19,362 nucleotides of DNA from Alphaproteobacteria bacterium UBA4588 (GTDB taxonomy: Bacteria; Pseudomonadota; Alphaproteobacteria; Puniceispirillales; Puniceispirillaceae): contig DGJU01000039.1 of assembly GCA_002387605.1 (NCBI GenBank), positions 16,891 to 36,252 of the forward strand, in the 5' to 3' direction. Within the stretch, counting starts at the first letter, position 1. The number at the start of each line of letters is the position of its first letter. A program made the position numbers and the translations under genes. Of the stretch, positions 8,198 to 15,292 are shown piece by piece. The notes beneath the pieces are model-generated. The model worked only from the letters and a program-made list of their open reading frames with translations, was not told the DNA's origin and ran no database searches.

Positions 8198-8217
8198 TGG
8201 ATTTTTTCCTATTTATT

Positions 8218-8266
8218 GTCCCGGTAGGGCGTTATGCCGGGACATATGACCTTATGACATATGTCC
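8218..8266 (-). promoter_or_regulatory. rpsD leader with two competing hairpins
   Basis: Two perfect inverted repeats fill most of the predicted 5' leader. In transcript order the first pairs GGACATATG (8266-8258) with CATATGTCC (8248-8240), nine base pairs around a nine-base loop. The second pairs GTCCCGG (8243-8237) with CCGGGAC (8224-8218), seven base pairs around a twelve-base loop. The segment GTCC (8243-8240) belongs to both, so the two full stems cannot coexist. The second stem ends seven bases before the rpsD Shine-Dalgarno AGGA. Control by S4 binding is inference. Confidence 0.6.
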
Positions 8267-8288
8267 ACGTTCCCAGAAGTGAGGCGGA

Positions 8289-8316
8289 AATATACGAAAA
8301 TGGGCAGATTTGTCAA
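8289..8316 (-). promoter_or_regulatory. Sigma-70-type promoter for rpsD
   Basis: On the minus strand a perfect -35 TTGACA (8316-8311) is separated by 16 bases from a -10 TATATT (8294-8289). Transcription would start near 8282 and give a leader of about 85 bases before the rpsD ATG at 8197. It lies in the gap after the trmJ stop at 8348, so rpsD need not depend on readthrough from the cimA-trmJ pair. Confidence 0.75.
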
Positions 8317-8347
8317 GCAGAAGAACTATCGAACATAGTGCTTTTTC

Positions 8348-9166
8348 TTATCCGAGCCCTTTTCCCTGCTCAAAAAGGGTCAGAATACCATGAAGCGTAT
8401 TCAATTCCTGTTCAGTTGGCGTGCCGCGGGTAAAATAGGTACGTAAATTACGCTTCACAACAGGCGCCATTTCAGGTGAGCCGAAAAACTGCCGATTATC
8501 CAATATTGTCTCAAGACGGGTAAAGAAAAAATCACGCGCCGCCCCTGTAGCAGGGATTATTGCGGTATCTGCTGGCATCTTAGGGTGCGCAGTTTTACGC
8601 CGTCCAGCCTCTTTTGTTATAGGCCCTTCTGTTATAACTTGGCGTGCTGCGCTATTTTGCAGTGCTGCGACCCGCCACTCCCATGCCATAAGAAAGACAG
8701 CTTGGGCAAGATTAAGCGAGGTTGCCTCAGGGTTGAGGTCTGCCTGAACAATCACATCTGCCAGCGCAAGCTCATCATTATCAAGCCCCGACCGCTCTGC
8801 GCCAAACAGTAAACCGGCGTAACTGCCAGCATCCTTAACTTCTTCGTGATGGCGAACCAGCAAGGGGGCTGCAGTTCGGGGGTCTGATACAGGCTTTGCC
8901 ATATCACGAGGCCGCGCAGATGTTGCCACAAGAAAGGTTACATCATGCAACGCATCACCAAGCGTTTTATACACTTCTGCTGATTCTATAATATCTTTAC
9001 CTGCTGCTGCCATTGGCAGAGCCGCTGGATTAGGCCAGCCATCACGCGGCGCAACCAGACGCAAGTCAGTCAGACCACAATTTTTCATCGCACGCGCCGC
9101 AGCGCCAATATTTTCACCCAGTTGCGGACGGGCAAGAATAACAACCGGCGGCGTTAACCCAGACAT
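8348..9166 (-). CDS. trmJ: TrmJ-type tRNA/rRNA 2'-O-methyltransferase (SpoU/TrmH superfamily)
   Basis: SPOUT-class, SAM-dependent RNA ribose methyltransferase, most like TrmJ, which methylates nucleotide 32 of certain tRNAs; other SpoU targets cannot be excluded. It has 272 residues from the ATG at 9166; a TTG directly upstream is unlikely to be the start. The three knot motifs are present: RPQLGENIGAAARAMKNCG (13-31, with N19 and R25), FGAERSGL (121-128) and SLNLAQAVF (150-158). About 110 residues follow the knot, a C-terminal extension of the kind TrmJ uses for dimerisation. Its start overlaps the cimA stop by one base (TGATG), so it is translationally coupled to cimA, an odd functional pairing. 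The family is firm; the exact target base is inferred. Confidence 0.9.
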   Translation of the reverse strand: MSGLTPPVVILARPQLGENIGAAARAMKNCGLTDLRLVAPRDGWPNPAALPMAAAGKDIIESAEVYKTLGDALHDVTFLVATSARPRDMAKPVSDPRTAAPLLVRHHEEVKDAGSYAGLLFGAERSGLDNDELALADVIVQADLNPEATSLNLAQAVFLMAWEWRVAALQNSAARQVITEGPITKEAGRRKTAHPKMPADTAIIPATGAARDFFFTRLETILDNRQFFGSPEMAPVVKRNLRTYFTRGTPTEQELNTLHGILTLFEQGKGLG

Positions 9167-10770
9167 CAAACAAGAGCCTTACTGCTCATCAGCTTCCAGT
9201 TCATCCCGTCAGCCAGCGCAATCACAGATGCATCAATGATATTTGTTGAAAGTCCAACGGTACGCCAACGCTGACCATCTTTATCTGCAAACTCAATCAG
9301 GACACGGGTTACAGCACCGGTGCCGCTTGTCTCACTATCCTGCGGCAGGATACGCACCTTATAATCTATCAGCTCAACACCAGCGAGATTTTCATAGGCT
9401 TTTACCAAGGCCTTCCGGACAGCCCTGTCAACAGCGTTCACAGGGCCGTTTCCAACCGCTACTTCGTGATGGGTTATCCCTGCGACAATAACCGTTGCTG
9501 TTGCTTCTGATTCAACAACAATATCACCATTGGCATTATAGCGACGCTCATTCATCACGCGAAAACGTTCAATTTCAAAATAGACAGGTACTGCTTCTAG
9601 CTTTCGGCGGGCCAGTAACTCAAAACTTGCTTCGGCACTATCAAAGGCCCAGCCCATAAATTCCTTTTCCTTTATCTCTCTGATGAGAGCATCAAGGCGG
9701 CTATCTTTAGGGTCAATTTCAATACCGACTTCTTTAAACCGCGCCAGAATATTTGATTTTCCTGTTTGGTCCGAAATCAGATAGTTACGCTCGTTGCCAA
9801 CAGTCTCTGGCGGAATATGCTCATAGGTACGAGGGTCTTTCTGGGCGGCAGAGGCATGCAACCCCCCCTTATGTGCAAAAGCAGCAGCCCCAACATAGGG
9901 CGCGTGGTCATTGGGGGCACGGTTTAACCTGTCATCCAGCATCCGCGATAAGGCGGTCAGCCGGACAAGCTTTTCTGCTGGAATGCCGGTCGTAAAACCC
10001 ATCTTTACCATGAGCGTGGGAATAAGCGTGATTAAGTCAGCATTACCGCACCTCTCGCCAAGGCCATTTAGCGTGCCCTGAACTTGGCGGGCGCCTGCCT
10101 TGATAGCAGCCAATGTATTAGCAACAGCTAGACCTGAATCATTATGGCAGTGAATACCTAAATCTGCTGCCGGCAGAAATGCCTTGGTTGCAGCAACGAT
10201 ATCATACACCTCATCTGGCAGAGCGCCGCCATTTGTATCGCACAGAATAATCCATTCTGCACCACCCTCAAACGCCGCTTTCACACAAGATAGGGCATAA
10301 TCAGGATTGGCTTTATAGCCATCAAAATAATGTTCACAATCGAACATCGACTGAAACCCGCGCGCCTTTGCCAGCGCAACACTGTCACGGATCATCAGCA
10401 GATTTTCATCAAGCTCAATACCAAGAGCTGTCGTGACATGAAAATCCCAGCTCTTACCAACAAGGCAGGTTGCATCAGCGTGCGAATCTAAAATTGCGTT
10501 TAAGCCCGGATCATTCTCAGCAGACCTGCCGCCGCGGCGTGTCATCCCGAACGCAACAAGCTTGGCATTTTTGAGCTGATTTCCTGAGCCAAAAAAAGCG
10601 TCATCTGTTGGGTTTGCACCGGGCCAGCCGCCTTCAATGAAATCAAGCCCAAACTCGTCGAGAGCCTGTGCAATATAACGTTTATCTTCGGCCGTAAAAT
10701 CAACGCCGCGTGTCTGTCCGCCATCGCGGAGAGTTGTATCAAAAAGCCAGAGTCTTTCGCCGGTCATCAT
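9166..10770 (-). CDS. cimA: (R)-citramalate synthase
   Basis: Condenses pyruvate with acetyl-CoA to form citramalate, opening the threonine-independent route to 2-oxobutyrate and isoleucine. It has 534 residues, the usual length for this CimA class. The N-terminal HMGL-like barrel has DTTLRDGGQTRGVDF (metal-type Asp11), HCHND (H207, H209) and GLGERCGNADL with N243. The C-terminal part matches the LeuA-type allosteric domain (GTGAVTRVLIEF, then WRTVGLSTNIIDAS), which in relatives binds the feedback amino acid. DGGQ and WPGANPTDD favour citramalate synthase over 2-isopropylmalate or homocitrate synthase, though substrate assignment by sequence is not absolute. Two tandem ATGs begin the gene, behind a weak AAGAG site. 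A terminator-like hairpin (10785-10819) sits immediately upstream. trmJ is coupled downstream. Confidence 0.92.
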   Translation of the reverse strand: MMTGERLWLFDTTLRDGGQTRGVDFTAEDKRYIAQALDEFGLDFIEGGWPGANPTDDAFFGSGNQLKNAKLVAFGMTRRGGRSAENDPGLNAILDSHADATCLVGKSWDFHVTTALGIELDENLLMIRDSVALAKARGFQSMFDCEHYFDGYKANPDYALSCVKAAFEGGAEWIILCDTNGGALPDEVYDIVAATKAFLPAADLGIHCHNDSGLAVANTLAAIKAGARQVQGTLNGLGERCGNADLITLIPTLMVKMGFTTGIPAEKLVRLTALSRMLDDRLNRAPNDHAPYVGAAAFAHKGGLHASAAQKDPRTYEHIPPETVGNERNYLISDQTGKSNILARFKEVGIEIDPKDSRLDALIREIKEKEFMGWAFDSAEASFELLARRKLEAVPVYFEIERFRVMNERRYNANGDIVVESEATATVIVAGITHHEVAVGNGPVNAVDRAVRKALVKAYENLAGVELIDYKVRILPQDSETSGTGAVTRVLIEFADKDGQRWRTVGLSTNIIDASVIALADGMNWKLMSSKALV

Positions 10771-10784
10771 CGCTACTCTTGGTT

Positions 10785-10819
10785 AAAAAAATCTGTCGTA
10801 CCTGTCATGTAAGGTACAA
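10785..10819 (-). terminator. Terminator-like hairpin (possible attenuator) just upstream of cimA
   Basis: On the minus strand TTGTACCT (10819-10812) pairs with AGGTACGA (10803-10796), eight base pairs with one G-U, around an eight-base loop. Four bases later a run of seven T follows (10791-10785). It could simply end the cysS operon. However, the T-run stops 14 bases before the cimA ATG, leaving no space for a cimA promoter downstream, so any cimA transcript must pass through it. Confidence 0.6.
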
Positions 10820-10903
10820 ATCCATCGCTTTTGTATCTGATTTGGACAGCAGGTGCAAACCAGACCAGTTAGACCGCACAAGGCGCGGCAGATAAATTAC
10901 TGC

Positions 10904-12238
10904 CTAACCTTTTTCCCACCTTGTGCCATCAGGACCGTCAAGCAGGCGGATATTGCGCGCCTCAAGCAGGTCGCGTATTTCATCGGCTCTGGCAAAATCT
11001 TTGGTTGCACGGGCCTGTTCACGCTCTTTTACAAGCTGTGATATCTCATCGGACTCATCTTGCGATGCGCCAAACCAGTTTTCATCCTGAAGTAAGCCAA
11101 GCAGGGCCGCAGATGATTTCAGAAGCGCGGCTGCTTGTGTATCGCCCTGCTGTGCAGCTGCAGCAAGTTTATGAAGGCGGGCAAGGGCGAGCGGTGTATT
11201 CATATCATCGCCAAGGGCTGCAAGGAATTCATCATCCGGCGCGATGTGGGTGTCATGAACATCTGCAATAATACGGTATAATTTATCAAGATTACGCTGG
11301 GCCTGCTCACCCTGCGCTAGGGAAAAATCAAGCGGCGCGCGATAATGGGCTGCTAGTAAGGCATAGCGCACGACCTCACCGCGATGCGTGCGCAAGGCAT
11401 CCTGAACAGTGGTGAAATTGCCAAGCGACTTGGACATTTTCTCACCTTCAACAGTAACATACCCATTATGCACCCAATAACGGGCCATCGCATCCGTGCC
11501 ATGGGCGCAACAGGATTGCGCTATTTCATTTTCATGATGGGGAAAAATAAGATCAAGACCGCCTGCATGGATATCAAATACCTCGCCTAGATAGCGCGCT
11601 GACATCGCTGAGCATTCAATATGCCACCCTGGCCTGCCATACCCCCATGGACTATCCCAGCCGGGCTGTGCCTCTCCTGACGGCTTCCAGAGCACAAAAT
11701 CTGCCGCATCCCGCTTATAAGGAGCAACCTCAACACGGGCACCAGCAATCATTTCATCCATTGACCGCGCTGATAGCCCGCCATAGGCCGGCATTGCCGC
11801 CACACTGAACAGCACATGACCGTCTGCTTCATAGGCAAAACCGCCTGCTATCAGTGTTTTAATCATTGCTACCATCTCATCAATATGATGCGTGGCGCGC
11901 GGCTCAATATCAGGCGCCACTACCATTAGCGCATCAGTATCGTGATGAAATTGTTCTATTGTTTCATCGCATAATGTTTCAATAGATATGCCGCGTTCTG
12001 TTGCCCGCTGATTAATCTTATCATCGACATCAGTGATATTACGCACATAGGTGACCTGTGGGTAGTGATATCGCAACAACCGCACCAACACATCAAACAC
12101 CACAAGGGGCCGTGCATTACCAACATGGATTAAATCATAGACTGTTGGCCCGCAGGCATAAATCTGAACATGGCTTTCATCAAGCGGAGTGAATATTTCT
12201 TTCGAACGGCTGAGTGTATTATAAAGAGATAAAACCAT
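10904..12238 (-). CDS. cysS: Cysteinyl-tRNA synthetase
   Basis: Class I aminoacyl-tRNA synthetase charging tRNA-Cys; a cytosolic, zinc-dependent monomer. It has 444 residues, close to the 461 of E. coli. The HIGH-type motif is HVGN at 38-41 and the KMSKS loop is KMSKSLGNF beginning at 267. The zinc ligands by alignment are Cys29 (YACGPTVYD), Cys209 (WHIECS), His234 and Glu238 (PHHENE), nearly identical in position to the E. coli enzyme. An AGGA lies four bases before the start, inside the 12-base gap after gltX, so the two synthetases are cotranscribed. A small GGCAG/CTGCC repeat (10887-10904) begins at the stop codon. Confidence 0.97.
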   Translation of the reverse strand: MVLSLYNTLSRSKEIFTPLDESHVQIYACGPTVYDLIHVGNARPLVVFDVLVRLLRYHYPQVTYVRNITDVDDKINQRATERGISIETLCDETIEQFHHDTDALMVVAPDIEPRATHHIDEMVAMIKTLIAGGFAYEADGHVLFSVAAMPAYGGLSARSMDEMIAGARVEVAPYKRDAADFVLWKPSGEAQPGWDSPWGYGRPGWHIECSAMSARYLGEVFDIHAGGLDLIFPHHENEIAQSCCAHGTDAMARYWVHNGYVTVEGEKMSKSLGNFTTVQDALRTHRGEVVRYALLAAHYRAPLDFSLAQGEQAQRNLDKLYRIIADVHDTHIAPDDEFLAALGDDMNTPLALARLHKLAAAAQQGDTQAAALLKSSAALLGLLQDENWFGASQDESDEISQLVKEREQARATKDFARADEIRDLLEARNIRLLDGPDGTRWEKG

Positions 12239-12250
12239 TACATCCTGCGC

Positions 12251-13594
12251 TTACGCTTGGTTGCCAGCAAGGCGCGCCAGCACGCGATCCCGGCCGATAT
12301 AAGGCAGAAGTGCCGCCATGTCAGGGCCGGCAGATTCGCCCGTTATGGCCTGCCGTAATGGCATGAAGAGCGCGCGGCCCTTCTTGCCTGTCTGGGCGCT
12401 AATGGCTTTGGTCAGCACGCCCCAGCTTTCAGCGTTAATCTCACCGTCAGGCAATAGCTCAATCGCAGCAGCCATTACCTCTGCATCTTCTTTTAAGGGC
12501 GTTACAGGCTGGGTGCAGATATTCCACCATTTCCCGGCTTCGCCAACAGATGAGATATTGCCGCGCACCACCGCCCAGAACCCTTCATCAATATCGCCTA
12601 ATCCAGCCGCATCAAGACGCTCTTTGGCAGCGGCATAATCAAATGTCTGCAGAATACGGGCATTTATCTGGGATAATTCATCTGGCGAGAAACGGGCTGT
12701 TGACCGGCCGAATTTGCTAATCTGAAAGCTTGCAATAATGTCATCCAAAGAACCAAAGGCAGCGATAGGGTCAGATGTACCTATTTTTGCCAGCAAACTG
12801 CAAAGTGCTAGAGGTTCAAACCCCTCATCGCGGAGCTGTTCTATCGAAAGACTTCCCAATCGCTTTGAAAGCCCCTCGCCGTCAGCGCCTGACAGGAGTG
12901 CAAGATGCCCCATTTGCGGCGCTGTAGCACCAAGGGCTTCAAAAAGCTGTATTTGTGCAGCTGAGTTTGTCACATGATCCTCACCACGCAGAACAGTTGT
13001 AATACCATGGTCGATATCATCAACAACTGAGGCAAGGGTATAGATAACCCTGCCATCTTCGCGCAGGAGAACGGGATCAGACAAGCTTGACATATGATAA
13101 CTAGCAGGCCCCCGAACAAGGTCAGTCCAAGCGACTTCGACATCCTGCAAGCGAAACCGGTAATGCGGGCGCCGGCCTTCTGCTTCATAAGCCGCAATTT
13201 GTTCTGCGGTAAGCGATAGAGAAGACCTGTCATAAACCGGAGGACGGCCCGCCATAAGCTGTGATTTACGCTTTAGCCCAAGTTCATCCTGTGTTTCGTA
13301 GCATGGATAGGCGCGCCCCGATGCAACCAGTGTCTGCAATGCTTGCGTGTAGCGCTCAAGGCGGGAGGACTGCCTATCTTCGCAATCCCATGCGAGGCCA
13401 AGCCAGCTAAGGTCAGCCCGGATAGCGCGTTCAAACGCCGCTGTTGACCGCTCATCATCTGTATCATCTATGCGCAGCATAAATTGCCCGCCAGCAGCCC
13501 GTGCATAAAGAAAATTCACCAGAGCTGTGCGTACATTACCCACATGGAGCTTTCCAGTGGGGCTTGGCGCAAAGCGTACTTTTACGTTTGTCAT
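12251..13594 (-). CDS. gltX: Glutamyl-tRNA synthetase
   Basis: Class I synthetase charging tRNA-Glu with glutamate. It has 447 residues, somewhat shorter than the 471 of E. coli. HIGH-type motif HVGN at 17-20 in RFAPSPTGKLHVGN, RIDDTD at 41-46 (the more common form is RIEDTD), and the KMSKS-equivalent GLSKRLGSLS at 241-250. This sequence type is common in alphaproteobacteria, many of which carry two GluRS genes and make Gln-tRNA by amidation of misacylated Glu-tRNA-Gln. Whether this copy recognises tRNA-Glu, tRNA-Gln or both cannot be read from the sequence. Its AGGA ribosome-binding site overlaps the nadE stop, six bases upstream. Confidence 0.95.
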   Translation of the reverse strand: MTNVKVRFAPSPTGKLHVGNVRTALVNFLYARAAGGQFMLRIDDTDDERSTAAFERAIRADLSWLGLAWDCEDRQSSRLERYTQALQTLVASGRAYPCYETQDELGLKRKSQLMAGRPPVYDRSSLSLTAEQIAAYEAEGRRPHYRFRLQDVEVAWTDLVRGPASYHMSSLSDPVLLREDGRVIYTLASVVDDIDHGITTVLRGEDHVTNSAAQIQLFEALGATAPQMGHLALLSGADGEGLSKRLGSLSIEQLRDEGFEPLALCSLLAKIGTSDPIAAFGSLDDIIASFQISKFGRSTARFSPDELSQINARILQTFDYAAAKERLDAAGLGDIDEGFWAVVRGNISSVGEAGKWWNICTQPVTPLKEDAEVMAAAIELLPDGEINAESWGVLTKAISAQTGKKGRALFMPLRQAITGESAGPDMAALLPYIGRDRVLARLAGNQA

Positions 13595-13600
13595 AAAAAA

Positions 13601-15292
13601 TTAATCCTGCAAATGAGGCTTGAAGCCAGATGTAAGTGGCAGACGCCTGTCACGCCCAAAGGCACGCGGGGTAACTTTAGGTCCGGGGGCTGCTTGAAAC
13701 CGTTTATACTCTGTTCTGAATAGCATTGCACTGACCCGCTCAACTGTTTCACGCTCGTAACCCCGGCTGACAATCGTGTCTGTATCTGCCATCTCTTCGG
13801 TCAATGCAATTAAAATGGCATCCAGTATATCATAGGGTGGCAAGCTGTCTGTATCTTGCTGGTCGGGGCGTAACTCAGCAGACGGAGGACGGGTGATAAT
13901 GCGGCGCGGTATCACCTCACCATCGGGGCCAAGAACACCGCGCGGCAGGGCTGTATTACGCCATTCACACAGTTTGAAAATCTCGGTTTTCCAGACATCC
14001 TTAATAGGCGCAAAACCGCCACACATATCACCATATAATGTAGAATAACCAGCAGCATATTCTGATTTATTACCCGTTGCGAGCACCATATTGCCAAACT
14101 TATTCGACAAGGCCATCAGGATCATACCGCGCAACCGAGACTGAATATTCTCCTCGGTTACATCCATTTCGGTTCCCTCAAGAGACGCCTCTAGCATGCT
14201 ATCAAAGGCATCCATACCCGCACGCAACGCAATCGTCTCAAGTGTTAAGCCAAGATTATCGGCAAGCTCTTCTGCATCAGCCAGCGAGATATCAGCGGTG
14301 TAATCAGACGGCATCATGACAACACGCACACGCTCCGGCCCGAGCGCATCAACTGCCAGAACCGCAACAATGGCAGAATCAACACCGCCGGATAAACCAA
14401 GGATAACCCCAGGAAAGCCATTTTTCTCAACATAGTCTCGCACGCCAAGAGTGAGTGCCCGCCAGACATCTTCTTCTGCAGCAGCCGGCCGGCTTATCTG
14501 ACCCGTTAGGTGACAGGTACCGCTTTGCGAGCGCACTTCCAAAAGGGATAAGCCTTCAGAAAATGAGGGCATTTGGCTAGCAATCTTGCCCCCCAGATTC
14601 AGCGCAAATGAACTACCATCAAAGACCAGCTCATCTTGTCCTCCAACCATATTCACATAAACAAATGGCAGGCCGGTTTCTGTCATTCGTGATACAGCAT
14701 GCATCATACGCATATCTGTCTTGGCATTTTCAAACGGTGAGGCATTAAGAGACAGGATAATTTCTGCACCTGTTTCACCCAGCATTTCGCACAGGTCCGG
14801 AAACCAGATATCTTCACAAACAGCTATACCAAGGCGCATACCACGCAGCAAAACCGGTCCCTGAAGCTGGCCGGGCGTAAAATGGCGTTTATCATCAAAT
14901 ACACCATAATTTGGCAGATTTACCTTATCACGCCGCGCAACAATCTTGCCGCCATCCAGAATAAAGGCTGAATTATAAAGCACATCTTTATCACGGCAGG
15001 GCGCACCGACAATAATAGCAGGGCCACCATCTGCTGTCGCTTTTGCTAGCCGGCTAATAGCCGCCTCAATTCTATCCATGAAATCAGCACGCAGCACGAG
15101 ATCATCTGCCGGATAGCCAGCAAGAAACATCTCAGGGGTGAGAATGATATCAGCGCCTTTAGCTGCTGCACGCTCCCGCATCTGAAGTAATTTCTGGCAG
15201 TTTGCCGATACATCCCCAAGATGGGGGTTAAGCTGCGCAAGGGCTACCGACATTGATGAGCTGCCAAATTTTTGTGTCTCAGCAGGTGTCAT
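13601..15292 (-). CDS. nadE: Glutamine-dependent NAD+ synthetase
   Basis: Final step of NAD biosynthesis: ATP-dependent amidation of nicotinate adenine dinucleotide, with ammonia taken from glutamine. It is a two-domain protein. The N-terminal nitrilase-type glutaminase has the Glu-Lys-Cys triad (E54 in LTPEMF, K123 in DKVNLPNYG, C159 in AVCEDIWFPD). The C-terminal synthetase has the PP-loop SGGVDS at 301-306. It has 563 residues from the ATG at 15292, which overlaps the upstream stop as ATGA. A second in-frame ATG at 15253 begins with the more typical MSVALAQLNPHLGDV and would give 550 residues. The overlap favours the longer form, family alignment the shorter. It directly follows the nicotinate phosphoribosyltransferase gene, so the pair salvages nicotinate to NAD, apart from the intervening adenylyltransferase. 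Confidence 0.96.
   Translation of the reverse strand: MTPAETQKFGSSSMSVALAQLNPHLGDVSANCQKLLQMRERAAAKGADIILTPEMFLAGYPADDLVLRADFMDRIEAAISRLAKATADGGPAIIVGAPCRDKDVLYNSAFILDGGKIVARRDKVNLPNYGVFDDKRHFTPGQLQGPVLLRGMRLGIAVCEDIWFPDLCEMLGETGAEIILSLNASPFENAKTDMRMMHAVSRMTETGLPFVYVNMVGGQDELVFDGSSFALNLGGKIASQMPSFSEGLSLLEVRSQSGTCHLTGQISRPAAAEEDVWRALTLGVRDYVEKNGFPGVILGLSGGVDSAIVAVLAVDALGPERVRVVMMPSDYTADISLADAEELADNLGLTLETIALRAGMDAFDSMLEASLEGTEMDVTEENIQSRLRGMILMALSNKFGNMVLATGNKSEYAAGYSTLYGDMCGGFAPIKDVWKTEIFKLCEWRNTALPRGVLGPDGEVIPRRIITRPPSAELRPDQQDTDSLPPYDILDAILIALTEEMADTDTIVSRGYERETVERVSAMLFRTEYKRFQAAPGPKVTPRAFGRDRRLPLTSGFKPHLQD

Noticed and set aside
8191..8433. 80-codon plus-strand frame across the rpsD leader and the trmJ end
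   Set aside because: It runs through the rpsD promoter and hairpins on the opposite strand, begins inside the rpsD start region and has no family resemblance.
10805..10825. Six-codon frame MDLYLT upstream of cimA as an attenuation leader peptide
   Set aside because: There is no Shine-Dalgarno sequence, it is not rich in isoleucine, valine or leucine codons in a run, and it overlaps the hairpin itself; chance is the better explanation.
10887..10904. GGCAG/CTGCC repeat at the cysS stop as a terminator
   Set aside because: Only five base pairs and no following T-run on the minus strand; the hairpin at 10785-10819 is the better candidate.
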